Part shown: piece by piece, positions 8,236 through 17,690 of the stretch
Numbering within the stretch: the first letter of the stretch is position 1
How the letters are laid out: each line of letters opens with the position of its first letter
Assembly: GCA_044222685.1 (NCBI GenBank)
Contig: JBGAMU010000005.1
Coordinates: 16,568-80,567 of the forward strand
Length of the DNA stretch: 64,000 nucleotides
From: JAEUPI01 sp044222685
Lineage (GTDB): Bacteria > Pseudomonadota > Gammaproteobacteria > Burkholderiales > Burkholderiaceae_C
Reading direction: 5' to 3'
Translations under genes and position numbers: made by a program
Notes under the pieces: model-generated
Told to the model about the DNA's origin: nothing
What the model saw: only the letters and a program-made list of their open reading frames with translations
The model's database searches: none

Positions 8236-9693
8236 TCAGACCGCGGCCGGCTCAGTTGGCCGCCGCGCCATCAGCTCGGGCACCAGCGCCTCGTAGCCGG
8301 CGGCCAGCTCGAGCAGCGCCGCGTCGCCGAGCGGCCGACCGATCAACTGCAGACCCATCGGCCAACGCCCGTTGGCATGAAAGCCGGCCGGCACGCTGAT
8401 CGCCGGCAGCCCGGCGAAGGTGGCGTAGATCGTCGTCTCCATCCAGCGGTGGTAGGTGTCCATCGTGCGGCCGGCGATGGCTTTCGGCCAGTGCTGCTCG
8501 ATCGGGAACGGCCACACCTGCGCCACCGGAAGCGCCAGCGCATCGAAGCCCTCGAACAGCTTGAGCAGCGCCGCATACAAGCGGCTGCGCGTCTCGCTGG
8601 CGCGCATGAAGTCGACCGCGCTCAGCTGCTGCGCCTGGTCGTATTCCCACAGCGCCTCGGGCTTGATGTGCTCGCGCGCGTCGGGCCGCAGCGGCATCAC
8701 CGCGCCGACGTTCGGCGCCACCAGCGCGCGCCGCCAAAGCAGCCAGGCCTGCCAGACGCGGTCGAGGTCGACACCGATCGTGGCTAGCGGCTCGATGTGT
8801 GCACCGCCGCCGGCCATGCGCTGCAGCGCCTGCTCGCACACGGCGATCACGCCCGGCTCGGTGGCCAGATGACCGCCGAGATCGCCGAGCCACGCGATGC
8901 GGCGGCCGGTCACGCTGGCCTGCGGGCCGGGCACGAAGCTCTGCGGCCCCTGCGCGATCGACAGCGGCGCGCGCGCGTCGTAGCCGGCCTGCGTCGACAA
9001 CAGCTGCGCCAGGTCGCGTACGGTGCGCGCCATCGGGCCCTCGGCGCCGAGCTGGCGTACCCACACGTCGGCGGTCGGTCCGTAGGGCACGCGGCCCTGG
9101 CTCGGGCGCAGGCCGAACACGTGGTTCCAGCCGCCCGGGTTGCGCAGGCTGCCCATGAAGTCGGACCCGTCGGCCACCGGCAGCAGGCGCTGCGCCAGGC
9201 ACACCGCCGCACCACCGCTCGAACCGCCCGCGCTGACCGATGGGTCCCAGGCGTTGCCGGTGCTGCCGAACAGCGTGTTGTAGGTGTGCGAGCCGAGGCC
9301 GAACTCGGGCATGTTGGTCTTGCCGATCACGATGCAGCCGGCCGCCTTCATGCGCTCGACCATGATGCTGTCGGCGCGTGCCACCGCGTCCTTCAGCAGC
9401 GGGCTGCCGTAAGTGGTGGGAAAGCCGACGGCGGCGCCGGTGTCCTTGATCGCCTGCGGCATGCCGTGCATCCAGCCGCGGCTGGATCCATGAGCAAGTT
9501 CGGCGTCGCTGGCCGCCGCCTGCGCCAGCAGCACGTCGTCGTCAGCCAGGTTGACGATCGCAGTGAAGCGCGCATTGAGGCGGTGGATGCGGGCCAGGTA
9601 AGCGCGCATCACTTCCACGCACGACACCGTGCGGGCATGAATGGCCTGCGACAACGCGAGCGCGTCGAGGTCGGTGATCGGGTCGACGGCCAT
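8236..9693 (-). CDS. Amidase signature-family hydrolase (first of three by position)
   Basis: A 485-residue amidase-signature enzyme that hydrolyses a carboxamide, cytoplasmic (no signal peptide). The Ser-cisSer-Lys triad is visible: Lys83 in AIKDT, the cis-Ser in SAGGSSGGAA (about 158) and the nucleophile Ser182 in DGSDFMGSLRNP, a known subgroup form of the motif. It is the last gene of the long minus-strand cluster, three bases after the stop-start junction with the next amidase, so it is translated from the same mRNA. The substrate is unknown; candidates are amides or small peptides taken up by the ABC transporter of this cluster. It converges on the NUDIX-MBL gene with 7 bases between. 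Confidence 0.92.
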   Translation of the reverse strand: MAVDPITDLDALALSQAIHARTVSCVEVMRAYLARIHRLNARFTAIVNLADDDVLLAQAAASDAELAHGSSRGWMHGMPQAIKDTGAAVGFPTTYGSPLLKDAVARADSIMVERMKAAGCIVIGKTNMPEFGLGSHTYNTLFGSTGNAWDPSVSAGGSSGGAAVCLAQRLLPVADGSDFMGSLRNPGGWNHVFGLRPSQGRVPYGPTADVWVRQLGAEGPMARTVRDLAQLLSTQAGYDARAPLSIAQGPQSFVPGPQASVTGRRIAWLGDLGGHLATEPGVIAVCEQALQRMAGGGAHIEPLATIGVDLDRVWQAWLLWRRALVAPNVGAVMPLRPDAREHIKPEALWEYDQAQQLSAVDFMRASETRSRLYAALLKLFEGFDALALPVAQVWPFPIEQHWPKAIAGRTMDTYHRWMETTIYATFAGLPAISVPAGFHANGRWPMGLQLIGRPLGDAALLELAAGYEALVPELMARRPTEPAAV

Positions 9694-9696
9694 CGC

Positions 9697-11199
9697 TCAG
9701 CTGCCGGCAAACGGTGCGATGCGCACGCGCTGCGGCGTCGCGGCCTCCCACTGCGCCGCCACGCGCAGCAGCAGCGCGTCGCCGCCCAGCGGCGCGGCGA
9801 GCATCGCACCGATCGGCAGCCCGGCGCTCGAGCGGCCCACCGGCAGCGAGATCGCCGGCGCGCCGGTCGCGTTGGCCAGCGGCGTGAACGGCGAATAGCG
9901 CCACAGGCCCTGCGGTCCGAGCCGGTAGTCGAAGAAGTCGGGGTTGTGCATCGCGAAGCGCCCGAGCTGGGCCGGCGGCTCGGCCAGCGTGGGCGTCAGC
10001 AGCAGGTCGTAGCGCTCGTGAAAGGTGCCCATGCGCCGCCCCAGGCCGTGCAGTTCGTTCAGTGCCCGCATGTAGTCGCCGCCGCTGCGGGCGCGGCCGA
10101 TCTGCAGCGCGCTCCAGACCGCGGGCTCGAGTTCGTCGGGCGTGAGCGGCCGGCCGCGCTGCGCAGCGAAACCGTCGAGCAGCATCGCGGTGCCGGTGAC
10201 GATGACCTCCATCACCGGCCGCACCACGTCGAGCGTGCTGAATGCCAGCGTCACTTCGTCGACCTGGTGACCGAGCTGCTGCAGCGTGGTGGCGAACGCG
10301 GCGATCGCGCCGGCGACCTCGGGATGCACCGCGTCGCCCTCGTAGAAGCGGTTGCACAAGCCGATGCGCAAGGCCTTCGGCGGCGAGCGCAGTGCAGCGG
10401 CGAAGGGGGCCTCACGCGCGGGCGCGGCGTAAGGCGCCCCGGCATCGGCGCCCGCGGTGCAGTCGAGCGCGATGGTGCAGTCGCGCACGCTGCGCGACAC
10501 CACATGGTCGATCGCCAGGCCGCCCCAGCCTTCGCCGACAAGCGGTCCCACCGGCATGAGACCCCGCGAGGGCTTCAGGCCGATCAGGCCGCAGGCCGAC
10601 GCCGGGATGCGGATCGAGCCGGCACCGTCGTTGGCATGCGCCATCGTCACCACGCCGGCGGCGGTGGCAGCGGCCGCGCCGCCGCTGGAACCACCGGCCG
10701 AGTGCGCCGTGTGCCACGGGTTGCGCGTCGGCCCGCCGTAGGCCAGCGCCTCGGTGCTGGCGCTGACGCCCATCTCGGGCGAGGTGGTGCGGCCGAACGG
10801 CACGAAGCCGGCGGCCAGATAGCGCTCGGTCAGCGTGCCGCGCACCGGCCAGCGCATGCCCTCGGCGCCGAACGCGCGCGAGCCCATGCGCGATGGTAAC
10901 TCGGGGTGCGCGGTGGCGGGACCCACGTCCTTCAGCAGCAGCGGTACGCCGAAGAACGGCTTGCGCCGCAGCAAATCGGCGCGCGCCCCATCGTCGCGAC
11001 AGGCAGCGAGCTCGGCGTCGCAGGAAGCGGCACCCCGATGTGCCAGATCGGTTCGCACCAGGCAAACGGCGTTCAGCGTCGGATGGGTCGCCTCGATCTG
11101 CGCGAGCGTGCGTTGCATCGCCTCGGTCGCGCTGAACTCGCCGCGCACGATGGCCGCCGCCAACGCAGTGGCATCGTCGGTGAACCAAGGGCTGCTCAT
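9697..11199 (-). CDS. Amidase signature-family hydrolase (second of three)
   Basis: A 500-residue amidase-signature protein. Lys90 (LLLKDVG), the cis-Ser in AGGSSGGAA (about 171) and Ser195 in DGAGSIRIPA form the expected triad. I chose ATG 11199 because it overlaps the upstream amidase stop by four bases (ATGA); a longer frame reaching 11352 runs inside that neighbour. It is clearly divergent from the flanking amidases: the loop after the Lys and the whole C-terminal half differ, so this is not a recent tandem duplication. Expected to cleave an amide in the cytoplasm; the substrate is unknown. Confidence 0.92.
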   Translation of the reverse strand: MSSPWFTDDATALAAAIVRGEFSATEAMQRTLAQIEATHPTLNAVCLVRTDLAHRGAASCDAELAACRDDGARADLLRRKPFFGVPLLLKDVGPATAHPELPSRMGSRAFGAEGMRWPVRGTLTERYLAAGFVPFGRTTSPEMGVSASTEALAYGGPTRNPWHTAHSAGGSSGGAAAATAAGVVTMAHANDGAGSIRIPASACGLIGLKPSRGLMPVGPLVGEGWGGLAIDHVVSRSVRDCTIALDCTAGADAGAPYAAPAREAPFAAALRSPPKALRIGLCNRFYEGDAVHPEVAGAIAAFATTLQQLGHQVDEVTLAFSTLDVVRPVMEVIVTGTAMLLDGFAAQRGRPLTPDELEPAVWSALQIGRARSGGDYMRALNELHGLGRRMGTFHERYDLLLTPTLAEPPAQLGRFAMHNPDFFDYRLGPQGLWRYSPFTPLANATGAPAISLPVGRSSAGLPIGAMLAAPLGGDALLLRVAAQWEAATPQRVRIAPFAGS

Positions 11200-12614
11200 G
11201 ACCGTAGTGCCTCCACATCGGGCCGCGCAATCGGATGCAGCGCCTCGAATGCGCGCGCCGCGCGCAGCACCAGCGCGTCGCCGAACATCGGCCCGACGAT
11301 CTGCAGGCCGATCGGCAGGCCGGCCTTCGTCAGCCCGCACGGCACCGAGCACGCCGGCTGCTGGGTCTGGTTGAACGGATAGGAAAACGGTGTCCAGCCC
11401 AGCATGTTCTCGGGTGTCAGCGGGCTGTGCCCGGCCGGACGGGCATCGAACGCGGGCACCGCGACGCTGGGCGTCACCAGCAGGTCCACGCGCTGCATGA
11501 ACTGGCGCATGTGCGAACCGAGCGCACCGCGGCGCTGGTGCAGCTGCTGCAGTTGCAGCGCATCGATCGCCGAGCCGGCCGCGGCCTCGGCACGGAAGTC
11601 CGGGTCGGCCAGTTCACGCTGCGCCGGCGTCAGCGTATTCCAGATCGACCAGGCACCGCTGAACCACAGGCCGAGGCAGATGTCGAGCGGGTCGGGAATG
11701 CCGGGGTCGAGCGCCTCGACATGCGCGCCGAGTTCGGCAAAGGTCTGCACCGCCTTGGCACAGGCAGCGGCCACCTCGGGATGCACGTTCTTCGCGTAGC
11801 CGAGCGTCGGCGACCAGGCGATGCGCAGGCCGCGCACGCCATCGTCGAGGCCGACGCGGTAGTCGCGCCCGTCGGGCGGCAGCGATGTCCAGTCGCGTGC
11901 ATCGGGCTGGGCCAGCACCGTGAGCATCAGCGCGGCGTCGCGCACGCTCATCGTGTGCGGTCCGAGATGCGACACCGTGCCCATCGGCGACAGCGGATAC
12001 GCCGGCACGCGGCCGAAGCTGGGCTTGAGGCCGAAGTTGCCGCAGAACGCCGCCGGGATGCGCACGCTGCCCGCGCCGTCGGTGCCCACGCTGAGCGGTC
12101 CCATGCCGGCGGCCACGGCCGCCGCGGTGCCGCCCGAAGAGCCGCCCGGTGTCTTGCTCGGGTCCCACGGGTTGCGGCTGATGCCGGTGAGCGGCGAGTT
12201 GGTCTCGCCCTTGCAGCCGAACTCGGGTGTCGTCGTCTTGCCGAGCAGCACCGCACCGGCTTCGCGCAGCCGCGCGCTGGCCGGCGCGTCGACGTCCCAT
12301 GCCTGCTTCGGGTCCACCGTGCGGCTGCCGCGCAGCGTGGGCCAGCCGCGCGCGAGGATCAGGTCCTTGATCGACGTGGGCACGCCGTCGAGCAGTCCGA
12401 TCGGCGCGCCGCGCCGCCAGCGTTCGGTGCTCTGCGCCGCGCTGGTGAGCGCCTCGTCGCGCGCGATCCAGCAGAACGCATTGAGCTTGGGGTTGAGGCG
12501 ATCGATGCGCGCCAGCACCGCCTGCGTCGCCTCGGTCGGCGAGGCCTGGCCGCTGCGGTACAGCGCAAGCAGCTCGGTGGCGGTGCAGTCGGCGAGGTCG
12601 GTACGGGCGGTCAT
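11196..12614 (-). CDS. Amidase signature-family hydrolase (third of three)
   Basis: A 472-residue amidase-signature enzyme with Lys83 (TSIKDL), the cis-Ser in TPGGSSGGTAAA (about 159) and the nucleophile Ser183 in DGAGSVRIPA. The segment EFGCKGETNSPLTG before the cis-Ser loop is typical of the GatA-like/aryl-acylamidase branch, but no gatB or gatC lies nearby, so a tRNA amidotransferase role is unlikely. Start ATG 12614 is one base from the stop of the upstream M81 gene, giving tight coupling. It shares the transcript with two further amidases downstream. Confidence 0.92.
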   Translation of the reverse strand: MTARTDLADCTATELLALYRSGQASPTEATQAVLARIDRLNPKLNAFCWIARDEALTSAAQSTERWRRGAPIGLLDGVPTSIKDLILARGWPTLRGSRTVDPKQAWDVDAPASARLREAGAVLLGKTTTPEFGCKGETNSPLTGISRNPWDPSKTPGGSSGGTAAAVAAGMGPLSVGTDGAGSVRIPAAFCGNFGLKPSFGRVPAYPLSPMGTVSHLGPHTMSVRDAALMLTVLAQPDARDWTSLPPDGRDYRVGLDDGVRGLRIAWSPTLGYAKNVHPEVAAACAKAVQTFAELGAHVEALDPGIPDPLDICLGLWFSGAWSIWNTLTPAQRELADPDFRAEAAAGSAIDALQLQQLHQRRGALGSHMRQFMQRVDLLVTPSVAVPAFDARPAGHSPLTPENMLGWTPFSYPFNQTQQPACSVPCGLTKAGLPIGLQIVGPMFGDALVLRAARAFEALHPIARPDVEALRS

Positions 12615-12615
12615 G

Positions 12616-14109
12616 TCATGGCCTCCGGTCTATGGATGAGGGCAGTCGCGTCCACGGCAGGTCGGCCGGGTCGGCGGCCATCGGGCCGGCCGCCTTGGCG
12701 ATCAGCACCTGCGATGCATGCGGCTGGAAGTCGGCGCGGAAGTGGTTCGAGCTCTTCACCACCACGATGCGCATCTGCTCGGTGTGGATGCCCACCATGC
12801 GCAGCAACTCGCGATCGAGCAGCTGCTTCTTGCCGCTGACCACCGCGACGCGGATGCCTTCGATCTCCAGGCAGGCGCTGGGGCCGAGGCGCACGGTCAG
12901 CCCGGTCATCATCGGGCCCTTCAGCGTGCACACGCCGTCGGCCACCGCCAGCACCTTGCAGCGGCCCTGCACCGGCGGGTCGCTCGGCTGGCCGGTGAAG
13001 GTGGGCACCGCCGTCCCGAGCGCCAGCGGCAGCTCGGCGCCGACACCGGCTTCGAGCGCCGCGCGGCCCGCGGCCGGGTCGAACAGCAGGCCGAGCGCGA
13101 CGCGGCCGGGGAACTTGCGGCCGGCGCCCTGCGCGAGCAGCGCATGCAGCAGCCCGGTCGTGTTGCTGTCGCCACCGGCGCCGGGGTTGTCCTGCGTGTC
13201 GGCGATGACGATCGGCTTGGGCGAGCGCTCGGCCAGTGCCAGCGCCTGCGTGACCGCCTCGCGGGCCGGTTGGCAGTCGAGCTGCCACTGTGCGCGCTGC
13301 ACCGCGCGGGCGAACAGCGCCTCGGCGGCGCTTTCGGCACGCGCACCGTGGCTCCACACCATCGGCGCGCATTCGTCGAAGTCGGACGCCGGAAATCCCA
13401 TGCAGAAGCTCGACACGCTGCCGTGCTCGCGGTCGAGCACCTCGAGCTCCTCGAACAACGAGCGGGCCGGCTCGGTCCAGGTGCTCTGTGCGTTCAGCGG
13501 GATCAGGAACGGCAGCCGCCGCGCGTGCGTCGGCTCCCTGCGGCCGGCTTTCAGGCGGCGCGACATCAATTCGCCGGCACGCACGCCGGTGCGTGCCATG
13601 TCGACGTGCGGATAGGTGCGATAGGCCACCAGCGCGTCGGCCTCGCGCAGCATGCGTTGCGTGACGTTGGCATGCAGGTCGAGGCTGGCGACGATGGGCA
13701 CGCCGGATCCCACGATGGCGCGCAGCCGTGCCAGCAGTTCGCCCTCGCTGTCGAGCGCCTGCTCGGCGACCGCCGCGCCGTGCAGGTCGAGGTAGATGCC
13801 GTCCAGGCTGCCGGCCTTGCGCACGTCTTCGACGATGGCGCCGGCGATGCGCTCGAACGCATCGGTGGTCACGTACGACGACGGGATCGCGCCGGCCCAG
13901 CACGACGGGAGCAGCGTCCAGCCCTGGCTGCGCGCGTAGTCGATGAAGCCGGCCACCGGGATGTTGATGCCGGCGAGCTGCTCCACCATCGCGGCGCCGC
14001 GCACGAAGGCTGGGAACGAGTCGCCGCGGGTGAAGGCTGCCCAGTCGGCCAAGCTGGGCGCGAAGGTGTTGGTCTCGTGCTGGTAGCCGGCGATCAGCAT
14101 GCGCGTCAT
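12616..14109 (-). CDS. M81 family metallopeptidase, MlrC-like
   Basis: A 497-residue protein of the MlrC family. It begins MLIAGYQHETNTFAP, the family hallmark, with further metal-site-like segments DGIYLDLHGAAVAE and SLDLHANVT and, in the C-terminal domain, IADTQDNPGAGGDSNTT. MlrC of microcystin degraders cleaves linear peptides after ring opening; most family members have unknown substrates. No signal peptide, so cytoplasmic. ATG 14109 is taken as start; an extension to 14157 would enter the upstream permease gene. Lying between a permease and three amidases, it probably acts on an imported peptide- or amide-like compound. Confidence 0.9.
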   Translation of the reverse strand: MTRMLIAGYQHETNTFAPSLADWAAFTRGDSFPAFVRGAAMVEQLAGINIPVAGFIDYARSQGWTLLPSCWAGAIPSSYVTTDAFERIAGAIVEDVRKAGSLDGIYLDLHGAAVAEQALDSEGELLARLRAIVGSGVPIVASLDLHANVTQRMLREADALVAYRTYPHVDMARTGVRAGELMSRRLKAGRREPTHARRLPFLIPLNAQSTWTEPARSLFEELEVLDREHGSVSSFCMGFPASDFDECAPMVWSHGARAESAAEALFARAVQRAQWQLDCQPAREAVTQALALAERSPKPIVIADTQDNPGAGGDSNTTGLLHALLAQGAGRKFPGRVALGLLFDPAAGRAALEAGVGAELPLALGTAVPTFTGQPSDPPVQGRCKVLAVADGVCTLKGPMMTGLTVRLGPSACLEIEGIRVAVVSGKKQLLDRELLRMVGIHTEQMRIVVVKSSNHFRADFQPHASQVLIAKAAGPMAADPADLPWTRLPSSIDRRP

Positions 14110-14140
14110 GTCGGGGCCTTTCGTCGAAGGATGGATGCGC

Positions 14141-15031
14141 TCATCGCGTGGTGGCACCGCGCGCCGGCAGCAGGATCAGCGCGGCCCCGGCGAGCACGCC
14201 CGCGAAGCCGAGCCAGTCGGCCGCGCTCGGCCGGTCGCCCACCAGCACCATCGCGCCGAGCACGCCGACCACCGGCACCGCCAGCGTGGTCAGCGCCGAG
14301 ACGGCCGCACCCTGGCGCTGCAGCAGCCTGAACCACAGCACGTAGCCGAGCGCCATCGCGATCACCACGTGGTAGGCCATCGCGGCGACCGTGGACCACG
14401 GCCAGGCGGCCGGCAGCGACTCGCCGGCCACCAGCGCGCCGACGACGGCGCAGACGGTGCCGATCGCCAGCTGCCAGGCCGTGTGCACCAGCCGGTCGCC
14501 GGGCAGCGGCCAGCGCTTGGTGGCGATGGTGCCGAGCGCCCAGCCGAGCGCCGCCGCCAGCGGCATCACGATGCCGAGCCAGGCGCCGCGCGGTGCGTCG
14601 TTGCCCAGGGTGCGCAGCGCCGGCCAGGCCAGCAGCGCCAGACCGAGCGAGCCGAGCAGCACCGCCAGCTGCCCGCGCCGGCTCAGGCGTTCGTCGAGCA
14701 GCCAGCGGGCGAGCAATGCCGACATCATCGGCATCGTGTAGGTCAGCACCGCCGCGCGCGAGGTGGTCGTGTGCAGCTGCGCGAAGGCGGTGCACAGGTT
14801 GAATGCCGCGATGTTGAGCAAGCCGGCGAGCGCCAGCGTCCGCCACTGCGAACGTGGTGGCAGCAACGAGCGGCCGCCGATCAGCGCCACTGCCGCCAGC
14901 AGCAGTGCCGCGGCACCGAGGCCGAGCGCGCGCAGCGTGAACGGCGGCACGGTGGCGAGCAGGATCTTCACCGCCGGCCAGTTCAGGCCCCAGGCGAGCG
15001 CGAGGATCGGCGGAATCAGCCACGGCCGCAA
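14141..15031 (-). CDS. DMT superfamily permease (EamA), TTG start
   Basis: A ten-helix drug/metabolite transporter of about 296 residues made of two EamA repeats. Predicted membrane helices begin at once (LIPPILALAWGLNWPAVKILL) and continue to GFAGVLAGAALILL. No ATG lies near the conserved start; TTG at 15031 is the first plausible initiator and leaves a 41-base gap after the ABC ATPase stop. Any earlier start would overlap that gene out of register with the family. It likely moves a small metabolite, probably export, across the inner membrane. Context suggests a product or analogue of the peptides handled by this cluster. Confidence 0.83.
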   Translation of the reverse strand: MRPWLIPPILALAWGLNWPAVKILLATVPPFTLRALGLGAAALLLAAVALIGGRSLLPPRSQWRTLALAGLLNIAAFNLCTAFAQLHTTTSRAAVLTYTMPMMSALLARWLLDERLSRRGQLAVLLGSLGLALLAWPALRTLGNDAPRGAWLGIVMPLAAALGWALGTIATKRWPLPGDRLVHTAWQLAIGTVCAVVGALVAGESLPAAWPWSTVAAMAYHVVIAMALGYVLWFRLLQRQGAAVSALTTLAVPVVGVLGAMVLVGDRPSAADWLGFAGVLAGAALILLPARGATTR

Positions 15032-15072
15032 CGTCGTTCGGTCCTGCGCGCGCCGGCTGCCTCGACGCCGGA

Positions 15073-16695
15073 TCAGGCCGCCACGCCGAATGCGAAATCG
15101 CGTCCGGGCGCCGCGGCGAACAGCGCGCGCGTGTATTCGTGCTGCGGCGCGCTGAACACCTGGTGCGCCGGGCCGTACTCGACAACCCGGCCCTTGCTCA
15201 TCACGGCCAGATGGTCGCATACCTGCGAGGCGACGCGCAGGTCGTGCGTGATGAACAGCATTGCCAGGTTCAGCCGCGCGCGGATCTCCTCGAACAGCTT
15301 GAGCACCTGCGCCTGCACCGACACGTCGAGCGCCGACACCGCCTCGTCGGCGATCAGCAGCTCGGGCTCCATCATCAGCGCGCGCGCGATGCACAGGCGC
15401 TGGCGCTGGCCGCCGGAAAACTGGTGCGGGTAGCGGTCCATTGCCGACGCGTCCATGCGCACCAGCGCCAGCAGCTCGCGCGCACGCGCCAGCGCGGACT
15501 CGCGCGACATGCCGTAGTTGACCGGCCCCTCGATCATCGCCTCGGCGATGTTGCGGCGCGGATTGAGCGAGCGGTAGGGATCCTGGAAGACGATCTGCAC
15601 CCGCTTGCGCAACGGGCGCAGCTGGCGCGCCGGCATCATCGCGATGTCGTCGTGGCCGAGCAGCACGCTGCCGCCAGTGGGGTCGATCAGCCGCACGATG
15701 CAGCGCGCCACCGTGCTCTTGCCCGAGCCCGACTCGCCGACGATGCCCAGCGTCTGGCCACGGCGGATCTCGAGGTTGACGTCCTGCGCCGCGTGCACGG
15801 TGCGCGCCTTGCCGAACCAGCTGCGGTCGTGGTAGGTCTTGTCGAGCTTCGTGGCCTTCAGCACCACAGGGGCGTTGTCGTCGACCGGCCGCTCGACCAG
15901 CCGCAGCGTGGGCACGGCGCCGATCAGCATGCGGGTGTAGTCGTGGCGCGGGCGCTGCAGCACGTCGTGCTTGGAACCCACCTCGACCAGGTCACCCAGG
16001 CGCAGCACCGCGACGCGCTGCGCCACCTCGGCGACGACGCCGAAGTCGTGGGTGATGAAGAGCACCCCGGTACCGTGCTTGTGCTGCAGTTCGAGCACCA
16101 GCTTGAGGATCTGCGCCTGCGTGGTGACGTCCAGCGCCGTGGTCGGCTCGTCGGCGATCAGCAGCACCGGCTCGAGCACCAGCGCCATCGCGATCATGAT
16201 GCGCTGGCGCTGCCCGCCGGACAGCTGGTGCGGGTAACTCGCCATCATGCGTTCGGGGTCGGGCAGGAGCACCTCGCGGATGATGGCCAGCACCTTGTCG
16301 CGGCGCTGAGCAGCCGACAGCGGCGTGTGCTCGCGCAGCACCTCGTCGATCTGGTCGCCGCAGGTCATCACCGGGTTCAGCGCCGTCATCGGCTCCTGGA
16401 AGATCATGCTCATGCGGGTGGCGCGCAGCTCGCGCAGGCGCGACAACGGCGCATGCGTGATGTCCTCGCCCTGCAGCAGGATCTGCCCCGCGGTGACCGG
16501 CAGCGACTTCGGCAGCAGCCCCATCACACCCTGCGCGATCACGCTCTTGCCCGAGCCCGACTCGCCCACCAGGCAGACGATTTCGCGCGGCGCCACGGTG
16601 AACGACACGTTCTGCACCGCCGTCGCGCGGTCACCGTCCGACGGCAGCGCGATCGACAGGTTGCGCACCTCGAGGACGGGGGGGCTGGCGGTCAT
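15073..16695 (-). CDS. Dipeptide/oligopeptide ABC transporter, fused double ATPase
   Basis: A 540-residue protein with two complete ABC ATPase domains in one chain, replacing separate DppD and DppF. Each half has a Walker A (GESGSGKS, near residue 40 and near 315), a signature (LSGGQRQR and FSGGQRQR), a Walker B (LLIADEPT and LLIADEAV) and a switch histidine (ITHD). The second half carries the oligopeptide-type C-terminal tail. It energises uptake through the two permeases upstream. Start ATG 16695 overlaps the DppC-like stop by four bases. The single-chain arrangement is like GsiA of glutathione importers, which is one alternative specificity. Confidence 0.93.
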   Translation of the reverse strand: MTASPPVLEVRNLSIALPSDGDRATAVQNVSFTVAPREIVCLVGESGSGKSVIAQGVMGLLPKSLPVTAGQILLQGEDITHAPLSRLRELRATRMSMIFQEPMTALNPVMTCGDQIDEVLREHTPLSAAQRRDKVLAIIREVLLPDPERMMASYPHQLSGGQRQRIMIAMALVLEPVLLIADEPTTALDVTTQAQILKLVLELQHKHGTGVLFITHDFGVVAEVAQRVAVLRLGDLVEVGSKHDVLQRPRHDYTRMLIGAVPTLRLVERPVDDNAPVVLKATKLDKTYHDRSWFGKARTVHAAQDVNLEIRRGQTLGIVGESGSGKSTVARCIVRLIDPTGGSVLLGHDDIAMMPARQLRPLRKRVQIVFQDPYRSLNPRRNIAEAMIEGPVNYGMSRESALARARELLALVRMDASAMDRYPHQFSGGQRQRLCIARALMMEPELLIADEAVSALDVSVQAQVLKLFEEIRARLNLAMLFITHDLRVASQVCDHLAVMSKGRVVEYGPAHQVFSAPQHEYTRALFAAAPGRDFAFGVAA

Positions 16696-17657
16696 ACCCG
16701 CTTCGCCATCTTGGGGTCGAGCGTGTCGCGCAGTCCATCACCCAGCATGTTGACCGCGAGCACCGTGACCGCCAGGAAGATGCCCGGAAAGAAGATGTTG
16801 TGCGGGTACTCGTTGAACTGGGCGCGGCCCTCGGCCATCACGTTGCCCCAGGTCGGGATGTCCGGCGGCAGCCCGACGCCGAGGAACGACAGGATCGCCT
16901 CGACCAGGATGCCCGAGGCGCAGATGAAGGTGCCCTGCACCACCAACGGCGCCACACAGTTGGGCAGGATGTGGCGCAGCATGATCTTCCAGGTCGGCGT
17001 GCCGAGCGAGATGGCGGCCTCGACGTAGGGCTCCTCGCGGATGGTCAGCACCAGCGAGCGCACCAGACGTGTGACGCGCGGGATCTCGGGGATGGCGATC
17101 GCCACCACCACCGTCAGCAGGCTGCCGCGCCACATGGCGACCAGCGCGATCGCGATCAGGATCGCGGGAATCGCCATCACGCCGTCCATCACGCGCATCA
17201 GCGGGCCGTCGAGCCAGCGCAGGAAGCCCGAGCACAGGCCCAGCGCGATGCCGAAGGCCAGCGCGACGAGTGCAGTGCTGATGCCGACGATCAGCGACAC
17301 CTGGGTGCCGTAGATGACGCGGCTGTAGATGTCGCGGCCGAAGCTGTCGCTGCCCATCAGGAAGCGGTGCTTGATGGTCTCGCCTTCGAGCGTGGTGATC
17401 TCGCCGCTCTTGCCGGGCAGCAGGTCGCGGCTCGCCGGGTCGAACAACGTCGGGTCCACGGTGCCGAGCCAGGGCGCGAGCAGCGCGATCAGCACCAGCA
17501 GCAGCATCACGATGCCGCCGATGCGTACCGAGGTGCTGCGGCTCGCGCGCTGCCACGCACTGGGTTGCGCGACCACGGCGGCCGACTCGACCGACAGCTT
17601 GGCGAACAGCGCCTGCTCTTCGGCGGCGCTGGGCAGCGAAGAGGGGTTGAGGGACAC
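16692..17657 (-). CDS. Dipeptide-type ABC transporter permease (DppC-like)
   Basis: A 321-residue inner membrane permease of the DppC/OppC type. It has a cytoplasmic N-terminal tail, a first helix (GGIVMLLLVLIALLAPWLG) and a periplasmic loop with LMGSDSFGRDIYSRVIYG, typical of DppC proteins. The EAA loop region is EAAISLGTPTWKIMLRHILPN. It forms the channel with the DppB-like subunit and couples to the fused ATPase. The gap to the upstream dppB-like gene is 33 bases, and its stop overlaps the ATPase start. Confidence 0.93.
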   Translation of the reverse strand: MSLNPSSLPSAAEEQALFAKLSVESAAVVAQPSAWQRASRSTSVRIGGIVMLLLVLIALLAPWLGTVDPTLFDPASRDLLPGKSGEITTLEGETIKHRFLMGSDSFGRDIYSRVIYGTQVSLIVGISTALVALAFGIALGLCSGFLRWLDGPLMRVMDGVMAIPAILIAIALVAMWRGSLLTVVVAIAIPEIPRVTRLVRSLVLTIREEPYVEAAISLGTPTWKIMLRHILPNCVAPLVVQGTFICASGILVEAILSFLGVGLPPDIPTWGNVMAEGRAQFNEYPHNIFFPGIFLAVTVLAVNMLGDGLRDTLDPKMAKRV

Positions 17658-17690
17658 GTCAGTGGCTCCCGCCGTTACGGGGGTTGTTCA

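Noticed and set aside
8797..10899. A 700-codon plus-strand frame over the first two amidase genes
   Set aside because: Composition is shadow-like (Arg/Ala/His-rich) and both minus-strand amidases have intact catalytic motifs.
8236..12614. The three amidases as a recent tandem duplication or as gatA of a tRNA amidotransferase
   Set aside because: They differ widely outside the signature motif, and no gatB or gatC lies nearby.
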